Positions 10,039 to 20,395 of a DNA stretch of 64,000 nucleotides are shown piece by piece. Position numbers and translations under genes: made by a program. The first letter of the stretch is position 1, and each line of letters begins with the position of its first letter. The notes beneath the pieces were generated by a model. That model searched no databases and was not told the DNA's origin. It saw only the letters and a list, made by a program, of their open reading frames with translations. Source of the DNA: Coleofasciculus sp. LEGE 07092 (GTDB lineage Bacteria; Cyanobacteriota; Cyanobacteriia; Cyanobacteriales; Coleofasciculaceae); NCBI RefSeq assembly GCF_015207375.1, contig NZ_JADEWY010000017.1, positions 1 through 64,000 on the forward strand, written 5' to 3'.

Positions 10039-12912
10039 CTAACGACTTCTGTACCAGCGGATAAACAATTTCTCTAACTCAACCCAAACAAATAATGAGG
10101 TACTGAAACCGAGACAGATGAGTAATTCCGTCCAAGTTAGCGGTTGAGTGCCGAAGAAATCTTGCAGGAATGGCACGTAGACTAAGGCTAGCTGGAGGGC
10201 TGTAGTTACTAGTACTGCCCAGAGTAAATAGGGGTTAGAAAATAGATTGACTTCTATCGTCAAGCGATTATTAGAGCGCACGGCTATGGCATGACCCATT
10301 TGAGCAATGCAGAGAGTCGTGAATACCATTGTCCGCCAATGGTCGGGGAAGTATTCGTAAGCCACTGCCATTAACGCAATGGAGACGATCGCAAAAACAA
10401 TGCCAATGCGAACCATATACAACCCTAGTCCTCTGGCAAAAATGCTCTCGCGGGGACTAAAGGGGGGACGCTTCATGACATCGGGTTCTGCGGGTTCCAC
10501 TGCCAGAGCCAAGGCTGGCAATCCATCCGTCACCAAGTTCATCCAAAGAATTTGCAACGGCGAGAGGGGAACTGCATTGAGTCCCATAATCGGCGCAGCC
10601 GCAATGGTCAACACTTCCCCAATATTACTGCCTAGGATGTAGCGAATAAATCGGCGAATATTATCGTAGACGGTTCGACCTTCTTCAGTCGCTGCAACGA
10701 TCGTGGTAAAGTTGTCATCAAGCAGCACCATGTCGCTGGCTTCCTTACTGACATCGGTACCAGTGATACCCATGGCAATGCCGATATCTGCTTGCTTGAG
10801 AGCGGGGGCGTCGTTGACACCATCCCCAGTCATAGCAACAAATCGACCCTGGCGCTGGAGTGCTTGAACGATTCGCAGTTTGTGTTCAGGAGAGACGCGA
10901 GCATAGACGCTAACCTGCTCTACCTGTTGGTCTAAATCATCTTGAGAAAGCCTTTGTAACTCTTGACCGGTGAGGACGCGATCATGTTCATTGGCAATGC
11001 CCAAGGCATGAGCGATCGCTTTTGCCGTAAGCTGATGGTCGCCAGTAATCATCACAGGTCGAATTCCCGCATCCCGACACCGCCGTACTGCATCAAGCAC
11101 CTCTGGTCTTGGGGCATCTAGCATCCCTATCAAACCCAACCACACTAATTCTTGCTCTGCGGTTTCACTCTTATCGTCTATACTTTCATCCGGTAGACTA
11201 TCCACAGCCTTGTAAGCAAAACCCAGCACCCGCAACCCCGCACCTGCCATCTGGTTATTCTGCTTCAGAATCTGTTCTCGCCGTTCATCCGTTAGCAATT
11301 CTGTACCACTCTGATACTGAAATCTGTGGCAGCGCTCCAAAACAAACTCGGGCGAACCCTTGGTAAACATAATGTAATGGGTTATTTGTCCTGAGTCATT
11401 GGTTCTTTGTGTTGCGGATAACCAATGAGCAATCCCTGATGAATTCTGACAAATAACACTCATCCGCTTGCGTTCGGAAGAAAAGGGAATTTCTCCCACA
11501 CGGGGCATCTGGCGGTTGAGGGGTTCCTTATCAACACCTCCCTTACCCGCTACGGCAATGAGTGCTCCTTCTGTGGGGTCGCCTAAAATTCGCCAATCTC
11601 CCTCTTCGTGTTGAAGAACGGCATCGTTGCAAAGAGCGCAAGCTTGAAGTATGGGTTCGAGTTCTGGATACTGATCTGGGGAAATTGCCTGGTTGTCGAG
11701 TTGAAACTCACCGACTGGGGCATACCCTTCACCTGTGATTTGAAATGTCTGGCTAGGGGTAGCCACCCATTGCACCACCATTTTGTTTTGGGTAAGGGTG
11801 CCGGTTTTATCGGAGCAGATAGTGGTGACGCTCCCTAAGGTTTCTACCGCAGGCAGTTTGCGAATGAGGGCATGGCGGCGCACCATCCGTTGGGTTCCTA
11901 GTGCCAAGGTAACGGTGATTACGGCAGGTAAGCCTTCGGGGACAACAGCAACTGCCATTGATAGCGAAACTTCCACGAGTTCTTGCAAAACGGCTAAATT
12001 GCCACCGCTTTGGATCAAGCCGCCAATAATGACCAAGGCTACCAGTATTAGGGAACCGCTGACCAACACATTACCGAGCTGAGTCATGCGCTGTTGTAGA
12101 GGCGTTGGTTCGCTTTCTACCCCTTGCAGCATCTCAGCAATGCGCCCTAGTTCCGTCTTCATGCCCGTGCCGGTAACTAAGACGGTTCCTCTACCTTGGA
12201 CGACTTCAGTACCCTGAAAGACTAAGTTAATGCGATCGCCTAAGGACGTATCTTCTGCCAGTTCCACCTCGGCTTCTTTGTTCACCGCCAGGGCTTCCCC
12301 TGTCAAAGCCGATTCCCGCACCTGCAAGTTCGATACCTCAATCAGCCGTCCATCTGCTGAAACTTGTACCCCAGCTTCTAGGAGCATGATGTCTCCTGGT
12401 ACGAGATTCTTACTATCCACCTCCATTGGTTTTTCGTCACGGAGAACTCGCACTTTGGGGGAAGCAAGATTTTTTAGGGCAGCGAGGGCTTTCTCGGCAC
12501 GGCTTTCTTGGAGATAGCCTAGTACACCGTTGAGAACCACGATTGATAAAATAGCGATCGTATCCTTAAACGGAACTTCACCAGCTTTTAACGCCCCTTG
12601 CCGCCAATCTACAAAATCGATTACCCCTGAGATAATCGCGACCACAATCAGCATCAGTAACATGATGTTGGTGAACTGATCGAGGAGAATTGCCCAAGTA
12701 CTACGACCAGCAGTTTCTTCTAGTTCATTTAAACCGTAGTGCTGCAATCGTTCGGCTGCCTGTTGGGATGTCAAGCCTGTTTGAGCATTACTGTCAAGAT
12801 CAGAAAGTGCTTTGTTTGCCGATTGGGTATGCCACGCTCCTAGAGGGTTAGGCAACGAATGGGAACGACTAGATAGAGTCACGGGGAAGGATTGCTTAAA
12901 GACCATACCCAA
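10039..12912 (-). CDS. pacL: P-type (type IIA, calcium-like) cation ATPase
   Basis: 957 residues. Order: N-terminal cytoplasmic cation-ATPase domain with [18 protein letters not shown]; transmembrane pair; actuator domain; M4 with PEGLPAV (near 323); phosphorylation motif [10 protein letters not shown] (Asp near 369); nucleotide domain; hinge [18 protein letters not shown] near 700; M5-M10. The M4 PEGL acid and M6 NLVTDG Asn/Asp are the Ca2+-coordinating pattern of SERCA-like pumps, as in cyanobacterial PacL. Probably a plasma-membrane Ca2+ exporter; Mn2+ or Na+ cannot be excluded from sequence. Isolated gene, ATG start. Confidence 0.92.
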   Translation of the reverse strand: MGMVFKQSFPVTLSSRSHSLPNPLGAWHTQSANKALSDLDSNAQTGLTSQQAAERLQHYGLNELEETAGRSTWAILLDQFTNIMLLMLIVVAIISGVIDFVDWRQGALKAGEVPFKDTIAILSIVVLNGVLGYLQESRAEKALAALKNLASPKVRVLRDEKPMEVDSKNLVPGDIMLLEAGVQVSADGRLIEVSNLQVRESALTGEALAVNKEAEVELAEDTSLGDRINLVFQGTEVVQGRGTVLVTGTGMKTELGRIAEMLQGVESEPTPLQQRMTQLGNVLVSGSLILVALVIIGGLIQSGGNLAVLQELVEVSLSMAVAVVPEGLPAVITVTLALGTQRMVRRHALIRKLPAVETLGSVTTICSDKTGTLTQNKMVVQWVATPSQTFQITGEGYAPVGEFQLDNQAISPDQYPELEPILQACALCNDAVLQHEEGDWRILGDPTEGALIAVAGKGGVDKEPLNRQMPRVGEIPFSSERKRMSVICQNSSGIAHWLSATQRTNDSGQITHYIMFTKGSPEFVLERCHRFQYQSGTELLTDERREQILKQNNQMAGAGLRVLGFAYKAVDSLPDESIDDKSETAEQELVWLGLIGMLDAPRPEVLDAVRRCRDAGIRPVMITGDHQLTAKAIAHALGIANEHDRVLTGQELQRLSQDDLDQQVEQVSVYARVSPEHKLRIVQALQRQGRFVAMTGDGVNDAPALKQADIGIAMGITGTDVSKEASDMVLLDDNFTTIVAATEEGRTVYDNIRRFIRYILGSNIGEVLTIAAAPIMGLNAVPLSPLQILWMNLVTDGLPALALAVEPAEPDVMKRPPFSPRESIFARGLGLYMVRIGIVFAIVSIALMAVAYEYFPDHWRTMVFTTLCIAQMGHAIAVRSNNRLTIEVNLFSNPYLLWAVLVTTALQLALVYVPFLQDFFGTQPLTWTELLICLGFSTSLFVWVELEKLFIRWYRSR

Positions 12913-13167
12913 TCAATCATAGTCTTAAAGACCAGAGCCTGACGGGGAGTAAATGCGGCTGGATTAAGAATGGCAAATTCTCAGCAACTGCGATCGCTGG
13001 CTCATGCTACTGGTTATTGGATTGATGTTGTTGTAATAAGTTTTACAAAATTTTTTAGCTAACGGCGGGTTTGGGGGTAAATAAATCCCGTGCTCACTCA
13101 TGACAAGTTATGCGTGAGGTGGGAAGCCTGCGCTGTACCCGGAGGGTCAGCCTCTGGAGGATATCTA

Positions 13168-14532
13168 TTATTTCTGAAGGAATCGTTGGTACGTCGTCAC
13201 CAAGGCATCAGTATCTCCCACATTCCCAGGAAATAGCACCACGGGCAAATCGGGAAACAGTGGATGATCACAGGGAGTACGCACGACTGAACATCCAGGA
13301 ATAATTTGACCCAATAGCCGTGCTGCTCTCAACTCCAAACCTGTACTCAACACATCATTGGAGGTAATACCGCCTTTACTAATTAAAAATCCAATATCTC
13401 CGGGCAATCCCCGCACGATATCCATTAATAAAGCCGAAACCGCCACCCCAAATTTTAGCCGTGTTTGCACATCTTTAAATACCAGTTCCTCTCGAGAGGT
13501 ATAAACCACAGGTGTCTTATTTGCCCGATGCACCTCCTCAACAGATGCCAAAATTTCGGCTAGCAGGGCAGAGTGCTGCAATTGTGACTCCTCCAGCAAA
13601 TGGGTGACATCGACTTCAACCCCCACAATATCGGGAACTTGCAGCAGACGTTCTAGTTGTTGAGTTGTCTTTTTAACATGGGAACCCACAATCACCGCTC
13701 CCGGTTTCCCCTCTCGCACGTATTGAGCCATATCTGCTGGGGCGACTGGCTGAGGTGCGAGATTAGCAAGGGACGTTAACAGGCTAGCCGCAGAGCGAAA
13801 TAGAAAGCGCTTGCCTTGAGCAGCCGCTTTGAGGACATCTGCCGCAAACTTGTCTAAATCGGTTTGAGTTTCGGCGTCAACGGCGACACACTGGTTATCT
13901 GTAAAATTCAGCAGGCGCTCTAATGTCCCTTGACGAATATCTTCCAGCAAGAATCGCTCCACTGCATCCGCCTGAATGCGTCTTTTGGTCTTCTCTTCTA
14001 CATAGTCGGGCAAATAGCTATGGTGATAACCAAAAACCGAGTCGCGGGCAAATTCAGTTTCATGGACAGGGGTTGGAACACCATCAATTATCAGATAATG
14101 CACACTTTCGCGGGTGATTCGTCCTCCTTCAAAGAACGCGGGAACGAGAAAATGGGCGTCAAAAGGTCCAACTTCTTCAGCAATGACATCGGTTTCAATA
14201 GGATAATGCCCTCGTAGCGTGGAGTCAGAGCGACTAACCACCAGAAAATCTTCAATCCCTTCAGTTTTAAGCGCAATTTTGAGGTTGTGGCAGACTTCCC
14301 TTGTCACCGTGACGGCTTGCTCAGGTGTCAGCGCTCTGGTATTAGTCAGAACAAAGAAGATCGGCGAACTATCTGCCAGTCCCAAACAGAGTGTCTGTAC
14401 GTCCCAACTGGTCAACAACAGGCAACTGTGAACGGTTTGGGAACCGGTGGGGTCATCATCCAAAACGATAATTTTGGGTTTTGTCGTCATCTTCATAGTG
14501 CTGCGAGAGGGTAACAATCGATCCTCAGACAT
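13168..14532 (-). CDS. four-carbon acid sugar kinase family protein (DUF1537)
   Basis: 454 residues; the ATG at 14496 (MKMTTKPKIIVLDDDPTG) is an equally good start. The N-terminal domain begins with the diagnostic IIVLDDDPTGSQTVH and contains SRSDSTLRGHYP near 105. The C-terminal nucleotide-binding domain has ISKGGITSNDVLS near 385 and ends with VLFPGNVGDTDALV. The family phosphorylates acid sugars such as erythronate or threonate at C4. No catabolic partner genes are nearby, so the substrate here is unknown. It is divergent from the SulP transporter gene 250 bases away. Confidence 0.9.
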   Translation of the reverse strand: MSEDRLLPSRSTMKMTTKPKIIVLDDDPTGSQTVHSCLLLTSWDVQTLCLGLADSSPIFFVLTNTRALTPEQAVTVTREVCHNLKIALKTEGIEDFLVVSRSDSTLRGHYPIETDVIAEEVGPFDAHFLVPAFFEGGRITRESVHYLIIDGVPTPVHETEFARDSVFGYHHSYLPDYVEEKTKRRIQADAVERFLLEDIRQGTLERLLNFTDNQCVAVDAETQTDLDKFAADVLKAAAQGKRFLFRSAASLLTSLANLAPQPVAPADMAQYVREGKPGAVIVGSHVKKTTQQLERLLQVPDIVGVEVDVTHLLEESQLQHSALLAEILASVEEVHRANKTPVVYTSREELVFKDVQTRLKFGVAVSALLMDIVRGLPGDIGFLISKGGITSNDVLSTGLELRAARLLGQIIPGCSVVRTPCDHPLFPDLPVVLFPGNVGDTDALVTTYQRFLQK

Positions 14533-14782
14533 CAGAGTATCGCAAAATTCCCCTCATTAAACGGGTGATTAAGTCTTGTAACTGCATACAATCGACTCAT
14601 ACCTTTCAGATGCAGACCTTTGCTGCCTAGGGTGATTACGGAGCAATTTTGAAGCAGGAGTGGTGTTCTAACACTCGGCAAGATATTATGGCAGGAGCTG
14701 TAATTGTTTATTTCTGCATTGCTATTGCGTTAACTCAATTTATATGAATTCAGCTTGATTCTTTAATAGAGGAAAACTTTTC

Positions 14783-16489
14783 GTGAACATAACCAACCAA
14801 ATCCATTTCCGTAACGTAAAAGGAGATATTCTTGGGGGGTTAACTGCGGCGGTTGTTGCTTTACCGATGGCATTAGCTTTTGGTATTGCTTCTGGAGCGG
14901 GTGCTTCTGCTGGTTTATGGGGGGCAATATTAGTCGGATTTTTTGCTGCTTTATTTGGCGGTACACCGAGTCTAATTTCTGAACCAACAGGCCCGATGAC
15001 AGTAATTATCACCGCAGTCATTGCCGGACTAACAGCTAATAATCATGAAACGGGTCTGGCAATGGCATTTACTGTTGTGATGATGGCAGGAGTATTTCAA
15101 ATTCTCTTTGGAGTATTGCGATTAGGGCGATATATTACGATGTTGCCTTATAATGTGATTTCCGGATTTATGACGGGAATTGGTGTCATTCTAATTTTTC
15201 TGCAAATCGCTCCTTTTATAGGACAAGAAACACCTAAAGGGGGTGTTTTTGGCGTCATTCAGAATCTACCGAGCTTAATCGCTAATATCAATCTTTGGGA
15301 AACTATTTTAGGGGTAATAACCCTAGCCATTCTTTTCTTTTACCCTTCCCAACTTAAAAAGGTTGTGCCGCCGCAACTGATTGCTTTAGTCATTGGTACG
15401 GCAATTTCTCTGACTTTATTGAGTGGTGTTGAGATTCGCACGATTGCCACGATTGGAGAAATTACTCCCGGTTTGCCTCAACTACAGATGCCCACTTTTA
15501 CCCCTGGAAACTTGCAGTTAATGTTTGTTAATGCCGTAGTCTTGGGCATGGTGGGTTCAATTGATTGTTTGTTGACTTGTCTCGTCTCTGACAGTCTCAC
15601 TCGTACCGAACATAAATCCAACAAAGAATTAATTGGGCAAGGTGTTGCTAATGTGATTACTGGCTTATGTGGTGGGATTGCTGGTTCTGGAGCGACAACA
15701 GCTACTGTGGTTAATATCCAAGCTGGTGGACGCACTGCATTATCTGGGATTAGCCGTGCTATAGTTCTTTTGATCGTAGTTTTGTGGGCAGCTCCCTTAA
15801 CGTCTGTTATTCCCCTGGCTGTCTTAGCGGGGATTGTCTTAAAAGTAGGAATTGATATTATTGATTGGGGCTTTCTGAAACGGGTTCACAAAATTTCTTG
15901 GAAGGCAGCCGGAATTGTCTACAGTGTTGTACTGTTAACGGTGTTTGTCGATTTGATGGTAGCCGTAGCTGTAGGGGTATTTATCGCTAATATCTTGACT
16001 ATTGATCGTCTTTCACAACTACAATCTGATTCTGTTAAAGCGATTACGGATGCTGACGATCAAATTGTCCTTACTGCCGAAGAAAAGCAACTTTTAGATT
16101 TAGCTAATGGACGAGTTTTACTGTTCCATCTGAGTGGTCCGATGATTTTTGGTGTTGCCAAAGCCATTTCCAGAGAACATAGTGCCATTGCTAATTATGA
16201 TGTTTTGATTGTTGATTTAAGTGAAGTTCCTATCCTGGGTGTAACCTCTTCTTTGGCAATCGAAAATGCCATCCGAGAGGCTATTGATGAAGGGCGGGGA
16301 GTGATAGTTGTTGGCGCAACAGGGAAGGTAAAAGGTCGCTTAGAAAAGTTGGGTATTGCTGGTTTAATCCCTGGACACCACTGGATGAACGATCGCCTTA
16401 CTGCACTCCAGGAAGGTTTAGCTCTAGTTCGTGAAAAGCAAGGCTATAGCCATGATGAAGCTGACAAACATTTTCCTTCTCTTTCTTAA
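14783..16489 (+). CDS. SulP-family anion transporter with STAS domain (BicA-like)
   Basis: 568 residues. Ten or more transmembrane segments (about 12-420) include the SulP signature region GLTAAVVALPMALAFGIASG at 15-35 and the GGIAGSGATTATVVN block near 300. A cytosolic STAS domain follows (about 440-555: VLLFHLSGPMIFG, then VLIVDLSEVPILGVTSSLA). The close overall layout matches cyanobacterial BicA, the low-affinity Na+-dependent bicarbonate transporter of the carbon-concentrating mechanism. Sulfate or another anion is possible because SulP specificity cannot be read reliably. Single gene with a 250-base upstream region shared with the DUF1537 gene. Confidence 0.88.
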   Translation: MNITNQIHFRNVKGDILGGLTAAVVALPMALAFGIASGAGASAGLWGAILVGFFAALFGGTPSLISEPTGPMTVIITAVIAGLTANNHETGLAMAFTVVMMAGVFQILFGVLRLGRYITMLPYNVISGFMTGIGVILIFLQIAPFIGQETPKGGVFGVIQNLPSLIANINLWETILGVITLAILFFYPSQLKKVVPPQLIALVIGTAISLTLLSGVEIRTIATIGEITPGLPQLQMPTFTPGNLQLMFVNAVVLGMVGSIDCLLTCLVSDSLTRTEHKSNKELIGQGVANVITGLCGGIAGSGATTATVVNIQAGGRTALSGISRAIVLLIVVLWAAPLTSVIPLAVLAGIVLKVGIDIIDWGFLKRVHKISWKAAGIVYSVVLLTVFVDLMVAVAVGVFIANILTIDRLSQLQSDSVKAITDADDQIVLTAEEKQLLDLANGRVLLFHLSGPMIFGVAKAISREHSAIANYDVLIVDLSEVPILGVTSSLAIENAIREAIDEGRGVIVVGATGKVKGRLEKLGIAGLIPGHHWMNDRLTALQEGLALVREKQGYSHDEADKHFPSLS

Positions 16490-16572
16490 GAGGAAATTAG
16501 AGCAGGTTCTTAGTAGTATTAACTACAGCTCTTTATCAACCGTCCAGAGAATATCTAAATCTCTAAGAAGCG

Positions 16573-18117
16573 TTAAGACAACTTCGTAAGCAATCCCAAG
16601 ATTTTTTTCGAGGTCGGTGTAAGAAGTGTGCGGCGATAAGCATCTGCTGCTTTCTTAATCCCTTCGGCTTGAGTTGGATAGGGATGAATTACACTCGATA
16701 AGCCGTTCAAACCAACCTTGTTAACAATCGCTGTAGTCACTTCACTAATTATTTCTCCAGCATGGCGAGCAACAATGGTTGCTCCCAGAATTGTATCAGA
16801 ACCTTTCGTGTGGTGAATCTTGACAAATCCTTCTTCTTCACCATCTGCGATCGCTCGATCTACACTACTAAACGGAATCTTAATGGTACTAATATCAATT
16901 CCCGCCTTTTGTGCTTCATGTTCGTACATTCCCACATGGGCAATTTCTGGATCAGTATACGTTACCCAAGGCATGACTAAGTTGCTGAGTTTAGAACGTC
17001 CCAAGCCAAAGGGAGAAAAGAGAGTATTCTTAATTACAATTCGGGCAGCGGCATCGGCGGCATGAGTAAACTTCCAGTTCATGCAGATGTCACCAGCCGC
17101 ATAAATCTTAGGGTTTGCTGTCTGGAGATAATCATTCACCTTAACTCCTTTGCGATCGTATTCTACGCCAACTGCTTCTAGATTTAGACCTTCAACATTA
17201 GGCGCACGTCCTGCACCGACTAATATTTCATCAACGGTGACTGATTCTGGCTTTCCATTACAGGTATAATAAAGTGTTCTGCCTTCAGGAGTCTTTTCTA
17301 CACGCTGTAGCTGAGAATCTAGCACTAAATCAATTCCTTCCCGGATAAAGGTGTTCTGAACAATTTCTGCGGCATCAGTATCCTCTTTATTTAAGAGGTG
17401 AGAATGTCGGTGAAATAGAATTACTTTACATCCTAAGCGGTGGAAAGCTTGAGCTAATTCACAACCAATGGGACCACCACCAATTACAGCAAGGCGTTCA
17501 GGAGGTTGAGTGAGGGAAAAAACTGTTTCATTGGTGAGAAATCCCGCCTCTTCAATCCCTTCAATTGAGGGATGTACGGCTCTAGCTCCCGTCGCAATAA
17601 CGGCTTTTTTATATCGCAGAATCTTATCACCAATTTCAATACTATTATTTCGTAGGAAATGACCTTCTCCTAAGAAAACATCAATGCCGATTTTTTGAAA
17701 ACGTTGAGCTGAATCGTGATGACTAATTCCGGCACGTAGCTTCCGCATTCGTTCCATTACTGCCGGAAAATCAACCTCTATCTTTTCTGGAGAATGAATG
17801 CCAAAAGCGCGAGCATCCTTCATCTCAGCAACTACACGAGAGGAGCGAATAATGCACTTGGAAGGGACGCAGCCGACATTTAAGCAGTCTCCTCCCATAA
17901 GATGCTTTTCAACTAAGGCAACTTTTAATCCTACATCGAAACCTGCTGCACCTGCGGCTACAACTAATCCAGCCGTGCCAGCTCCAATCACAACTAGGTC
18001 GTAACAATCGGCGGGTTGAGGATTAGTCCAATCAGGGGGATGAACATAGGACACTAGTTTTTGGTTATGTTCATCCATTGGTATAATATCTACTTTTTTT
18101 AAGGTTGAATTTGACAT
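16573..18117 (-). CDS. mercuric-reductase-like flavoprotein disulfide oxidoreductase
   Basis: 514 residues. The FAD motif VVIGAGTAGLVVAAGAAG (about 43-60) is followed by the redox-active pair GGDCLNVGCVPSKC (near 76-86). The NAD(P) motif LAVIGGGPIGCELAQAF lies near 210, and the C-terminal dimerisation domain carries HPYPTQAEG, the catalytic His-Glu of the lipoamide-dehydrogenase/mercuric-reductase family. It lacks an N-terminal HMA domain and the C-terminal vicinal Cys pair of true MerA, so mercury reduction is not supported. It lies downstream of the TVP38 gene, and TVP38-flavoprotein fusions exist in other bacteria, so a membrane-linked redox role is likely. Confidence 0.88.
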   Translation of the reverse strand: MSNSTLKKVDIIPMDEHNQKLVSYVHPPDWTNPQPADCYDLVVIGAGTAGLVVAAGAAGFDVGLKVALVEKHLMGGDCLNVGCVPSKCIIRSSRVVAEMKDARAFGIHSPEKIEVDFPAVMERMRKLRAGISHHDSAQRFQKIGIDVFLGEGHFLRNNSIEIGDKILRYKKAVIATGARAVHPSIEGIEEAGFLTNETVFSLTQPPERLAVIGGGPIGCELAQAFHRLGCKVILFHRHSHLLNKEDTDAAEIVQNTFIREGIDLVLDSQLQRVEKTPEGRTLYYTCNGKPESVTVDEILVGAGRAPNVEGLNLEAVGVEYDRKGVKVNDYLQTANPKIYAAGDICMNWKFTHAADAAARIVIKNTLFSPFGLGRSKLSNLVMPWVTYTDPEIAHVGMYEHEAQKAGIDISTIKIPFSSVDRAIADGEEEGFVKIHHTKGSDTILGATIVARHAGEIISEVTTAIVNKVGLNGLSSVIHPYPTQAEGIKKAADAYRRTLLTPTSKKILGLLTKLS

Positions 18118-18152
18118 GGTTGGCTCCTTTAAAGGTAAAAGTTAATAATTTT

Positions 18153-18202
18153 AACGCAGAGGTTCACAGAGGTTTTCGCAGAGGTACGCAGAGGTTTTGG
18201 AG
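18153..18202. repeat. GCAGAGGT tandem repeats
   Basis: Four imperfect copies of an (C)GCAGAGGT(T) unit lie in the 115-base spacer between the TVP38 and flavoprotein genes. Similar simple repeats are common between cyanobacterial genes. Confidence 0.6.
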
Positions 18203-18232
18203 TAGGGTAAAAGGTTCTGTTCGGGTTGTTGG

Positions 18233-19021
18233 CTAATTCGGGTTGATGGGTTCAGTTTGATTGTCTTTAGACTCTAAAACTTCTTCTTCTAAAGCTTTTC
18301 GAGCCACTTTAGTCACATAAAGTGTGACAGCGACGGTGGCGATAAAACCAATAATCCGAATCGCCCATTGCACCGTGGGGTTAGCGGGTTGAGCCTCAGT
18401 GCCAACGGTGGCAAGACTACCTGCTAGGGAGCCGATGTAAACGTACATAATTGTTCCGGGAATCATGCCCACAGAACCGATAATGTAGTCCTTGAGAGAG
18501 ACTCCTGTGATGCCATAGGCGTAGTTTAATAGGTTAAAGGGGAATATGGGAGAGAGTCGCGTTAAGAGAACGATTTTGAGTCCTTCTCTGCCCACCGCTT
18601 CGTCAATCGCTCGAAATTTTTTGTTGCCTTCGATTTTTTTGGCAACCCAACCTCGTGCTAAATAGCGCCCAACGAGGAAAGCAGCAGTGGCTCCTATCGT
18701 GGCACCGATGAAGACGTAGAGTGAACCTAAAATGACACCAAAGACAACACCAGCTCCGAGGGTGAGGATGGAACCTGGTAAAAATGCAACGGTGGCGATG
18801 ATGTAGAGTAGAATAAATGCGATCGCACCTACTGCACCCAGGCTATCAATCCACTCCAAGGCATTTCGCAACCATTCTTGAGGATTAAACCCTCCACCAT
18901 TGGCAGATTCTTGTGCTAAAGCGGGGTTCGCTGAAATTGCTAGGACAAAGCCAGCCGTGAGTAATGTTAAAAAAGCTAGTCTGAAACACTTTTGCGAGTT
19001 TCTGGTATTAATATTAATCAT
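18233..19021 (-). CDS. TVP38/TMEM64 (VTT/DedA-like) membrane protein
   Basis: 262 residues. An N-terminal signal-like segment (about 12-36) precedes four or more hydrophobic helices. The VTT-domain core is clear: LPGSILTLGAGVVFG near 80-95, ATAAFLVGRYLARG near 112-125 and the motif LTRLSPIFPFNLLNYAYG near 152-170. DedA/VTT proteins act in membrane lipid or proton homeostasis. The ATG overlaps the end of a broken second copy of the same family just upstream. Pit, this gene and the flavoprotein all read the same way and probably form one transcription unit. Confidence 0.9.
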   Translation of the reverse strand: MININTRNSQKCFRLAFLTLLTAGFVLAISANPALAQESANGGGFNPQEWLRNALEWIDSLGAVGAIAFILLYIIATVAFLPGSILTLGAGVVFGVILGSLYVFIGATIGATAAFLVGRYLARGWVAKKIEGNKKFRAIDEAVGREGLKIVLLTRLSPIFPFNLLNYAYGITGVSLKDYIIGSVGMIPGTIMYVYIGSLAGSLATVGTEAQPANPTVQWAIRIIGFIATVAVTLYVTKVARKALEEEVLESKDNQTEPINPN

Positions 19022-19184
19022 CGTTGTCTTTTAGGGAAACCTGAGTAACACCAAAGGCGTAATTGAGTAAGTTAAACGGGAATATTGGCGATAGGCGAGT
19101 GAGTAGAACAATTTTCCATCCTTCTTTCTTAACTGCTTGATTAATTGCTTTGAATTTGGGATTACTTTTTCTGAGTTCTTTTTA
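19014..19184 (-). pseudogene. TVP38/TMEM64 fragment (relic of a second copy)
   Basis: On the minus strand one frame reads KELRKSNPKFKAINQAVKKE, then GWKIVLLTRLSPIFPFNLLN, then YAFGVTQVSLKD and a stop. This is closely similar to the middle of the intact TVP38 protein (KKFRAIDEAVGREGLKIVLLTRLSP). The fragment starts directly after the pit stop codon and ends in the start codon of the intact gene. About 55 codons remain of about 260, with no start codon. It is a duplicate that has lost both ends, or the footprint of recombination between two tandem copies. Confidence 0.85.
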
Positions 19185-19185
19185 G

Positions 19186-20310
19186 TTAACGATGTAATAT
19201 CCAGTAAACCATCCCACTTATTATTCCGGCTATTGGTAAAGTCAGAACCCATGAAAGAAGAATCTGATAGAACACCGTTGGCTTGGCTTTTCGGGAAATC
19301 AGCCCAACTCCAAAAATTGAACCAACAGAAACATGAGTTGTAGAAACTGGAAAACCATATTGACTAGCAGCGATGACTAGAATTCCCGTTACTAAGTTTG
19401 ACGAAAAGCCTTGCCCGTGATTCATCATTGTAATTTTTTTGCTCATTGTTTCTGCCACTTTCCGAGCATTCAGAAGACCGCCAGCCGCCATTCTTAGTGC
19501 GATTGCTAACATCCCCCCCTGAATAGAAATAGCCTGTAGCATCAGAATCAGGGATACAATTTTGGGCGTATCATTCAAACCCCTCGCAAAACTGACAATA
19601 CCGGCACTAAGAAAATGGCAAGAATCAACAAGTTGCTGACTGTTGATGCCTAAAAATCTACCTTTATAACGTTCCGTACAATTCTCTGTTGTGTTGACTG
19701 TAACATCAGGCATCGTATTCCACTCCAACAGATTAGGAGAATCAGCTTGTGGAATTGGAATTAGCTGTCGGATATTACCAGTACAAACGCACCATTCTTT
19801 GTTGATTCCCAGATAAACTCGCAGGAAATGAAATACCCCATACATCAAAGTTCCTAAAATAATAGCAAGAATGGGGCTGAGTAACAGAGGAAGAAAAAAA
19901 GAGCTACCCAATGCTAAAAAGTTTACTTGGGTTCCAATAGCAATCAATCCAGCCCCAACCAAGGCACCTGTTAATCCGTGAGTTGTGGAAATGGGAAATC
20001 CAGTTTGCGTTGCCAGAATGATGGTTAACCCAGCACCAATCGCTACAGCTAAATGAAAATCAGTGTCATTTGCGATCGCATCTGGAACAAATCCTTTACC
20101 GGAAAAAATTTTTAGCAGTGTTCCAGCTAGAAAAATAGAACAGAATGACCCTAAAAATGTTGTAATCGTTGCCCAGAAAATTGCGACTTTATAGTTAGTA
20201 GTTTGGCTACCAAAAAGCGTTGCTACTCCTTTAAAGTTATCATTTGCACCATTGGAGTAAGCTAAAAATACAGTCGCAATAAAAAGAACGAAGCCCATCA
20301 TTATAACCAA
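19186..20310 (-). CDS. Pit-family inorganic phosphate transporter
   Basis: 374 residues with about ten hydrophobic segments. Both inverted-repeat signatures of the PiT family are present: SNGANDNFKGVATLFGS near 19-35 and SFARGLNDTPKIVSL near 240. QTGFPISTTHG and QYGFPVSTTHVSVG are the paired transport motifs in the two halves. It imports phosphate with H+ or Na+. TTG at 20310 is the longest start, but ATG at 20301 or 20298 is more natural. A 27-bp element matching the ECF-sigma-type promoter ends 28 bases upstream, which points to regulation by the adjacent sigma factor. Confidence 0.92.
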   Translation of the reverse strand: MVIMMGFVLFIATVFLAYSNGANDNFKGVATLFGSQTTNYKVAIFWATITTFLGSFCSIFLAGTLLKIFSGKGFVPDAIANDTDFHLAVAIGAGLTIILATQTGFPISTTHGLTGALVGAGLIAIGTQVNFLALGSSFFLPLLLSPILAIILGTLMYGVFHFLRVYLGINKEWCVCTGNIRQLIPIPQADSPNLLEWNTMPDVTVNTTENCTERYKGRFLGINSQQLVDSCHFLSAGIVSFARGLNDTPKIVSLILMLQAISIQGGMLAIALRMAAGGLLNARKVAETMSKKITMMNHGQGFSSNLVTGILVIAASQYGFPVSTTHVSVGSIFGVGLISRKAKPTVFYQILLSWVLTLPIAGIISGMVYWILHR

Positions 20311-20337
20311 TTCATCTATAGTAGGTATTCATTAGAG

Positions 20338-20364
20338 GATACGAAGTTGACGTCAAAACGGATT
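20338..20364 (-). promoter_or_regulatory. candidate ECF-sigma promoter upstream of pit
   Basis: On the minus strand: AATCC, 16 bases, CGTATC. The spacer also shares TTTTGA and a terminal AACTT/AGCTT with the two other copies at 21822 and 27754. Its distance to the pit ATG fits a short leader of about 20-30 bases. Confidence 0.65.
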
Positions 20365-20395
20365 TGCCAGCCGAGATGTCATCATTAGGAAATTC

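Noticed and set aside
13085-13165. Possible repeat or structured RNA (GGTGGGAAGCCTGCGCTGT region) downstream of the DUF1537 gene
   Set aside because: It resembles recurrent cyanobacterial intergenic sequence, but I could not define ends, a fold or a second copy in the window.
16573-18117. True mercuric reductase
   Set aside because: The active disulfide is present, but the N-terminal metal-binding domain, C-terminal Cys pair and mer neighbours are absent.
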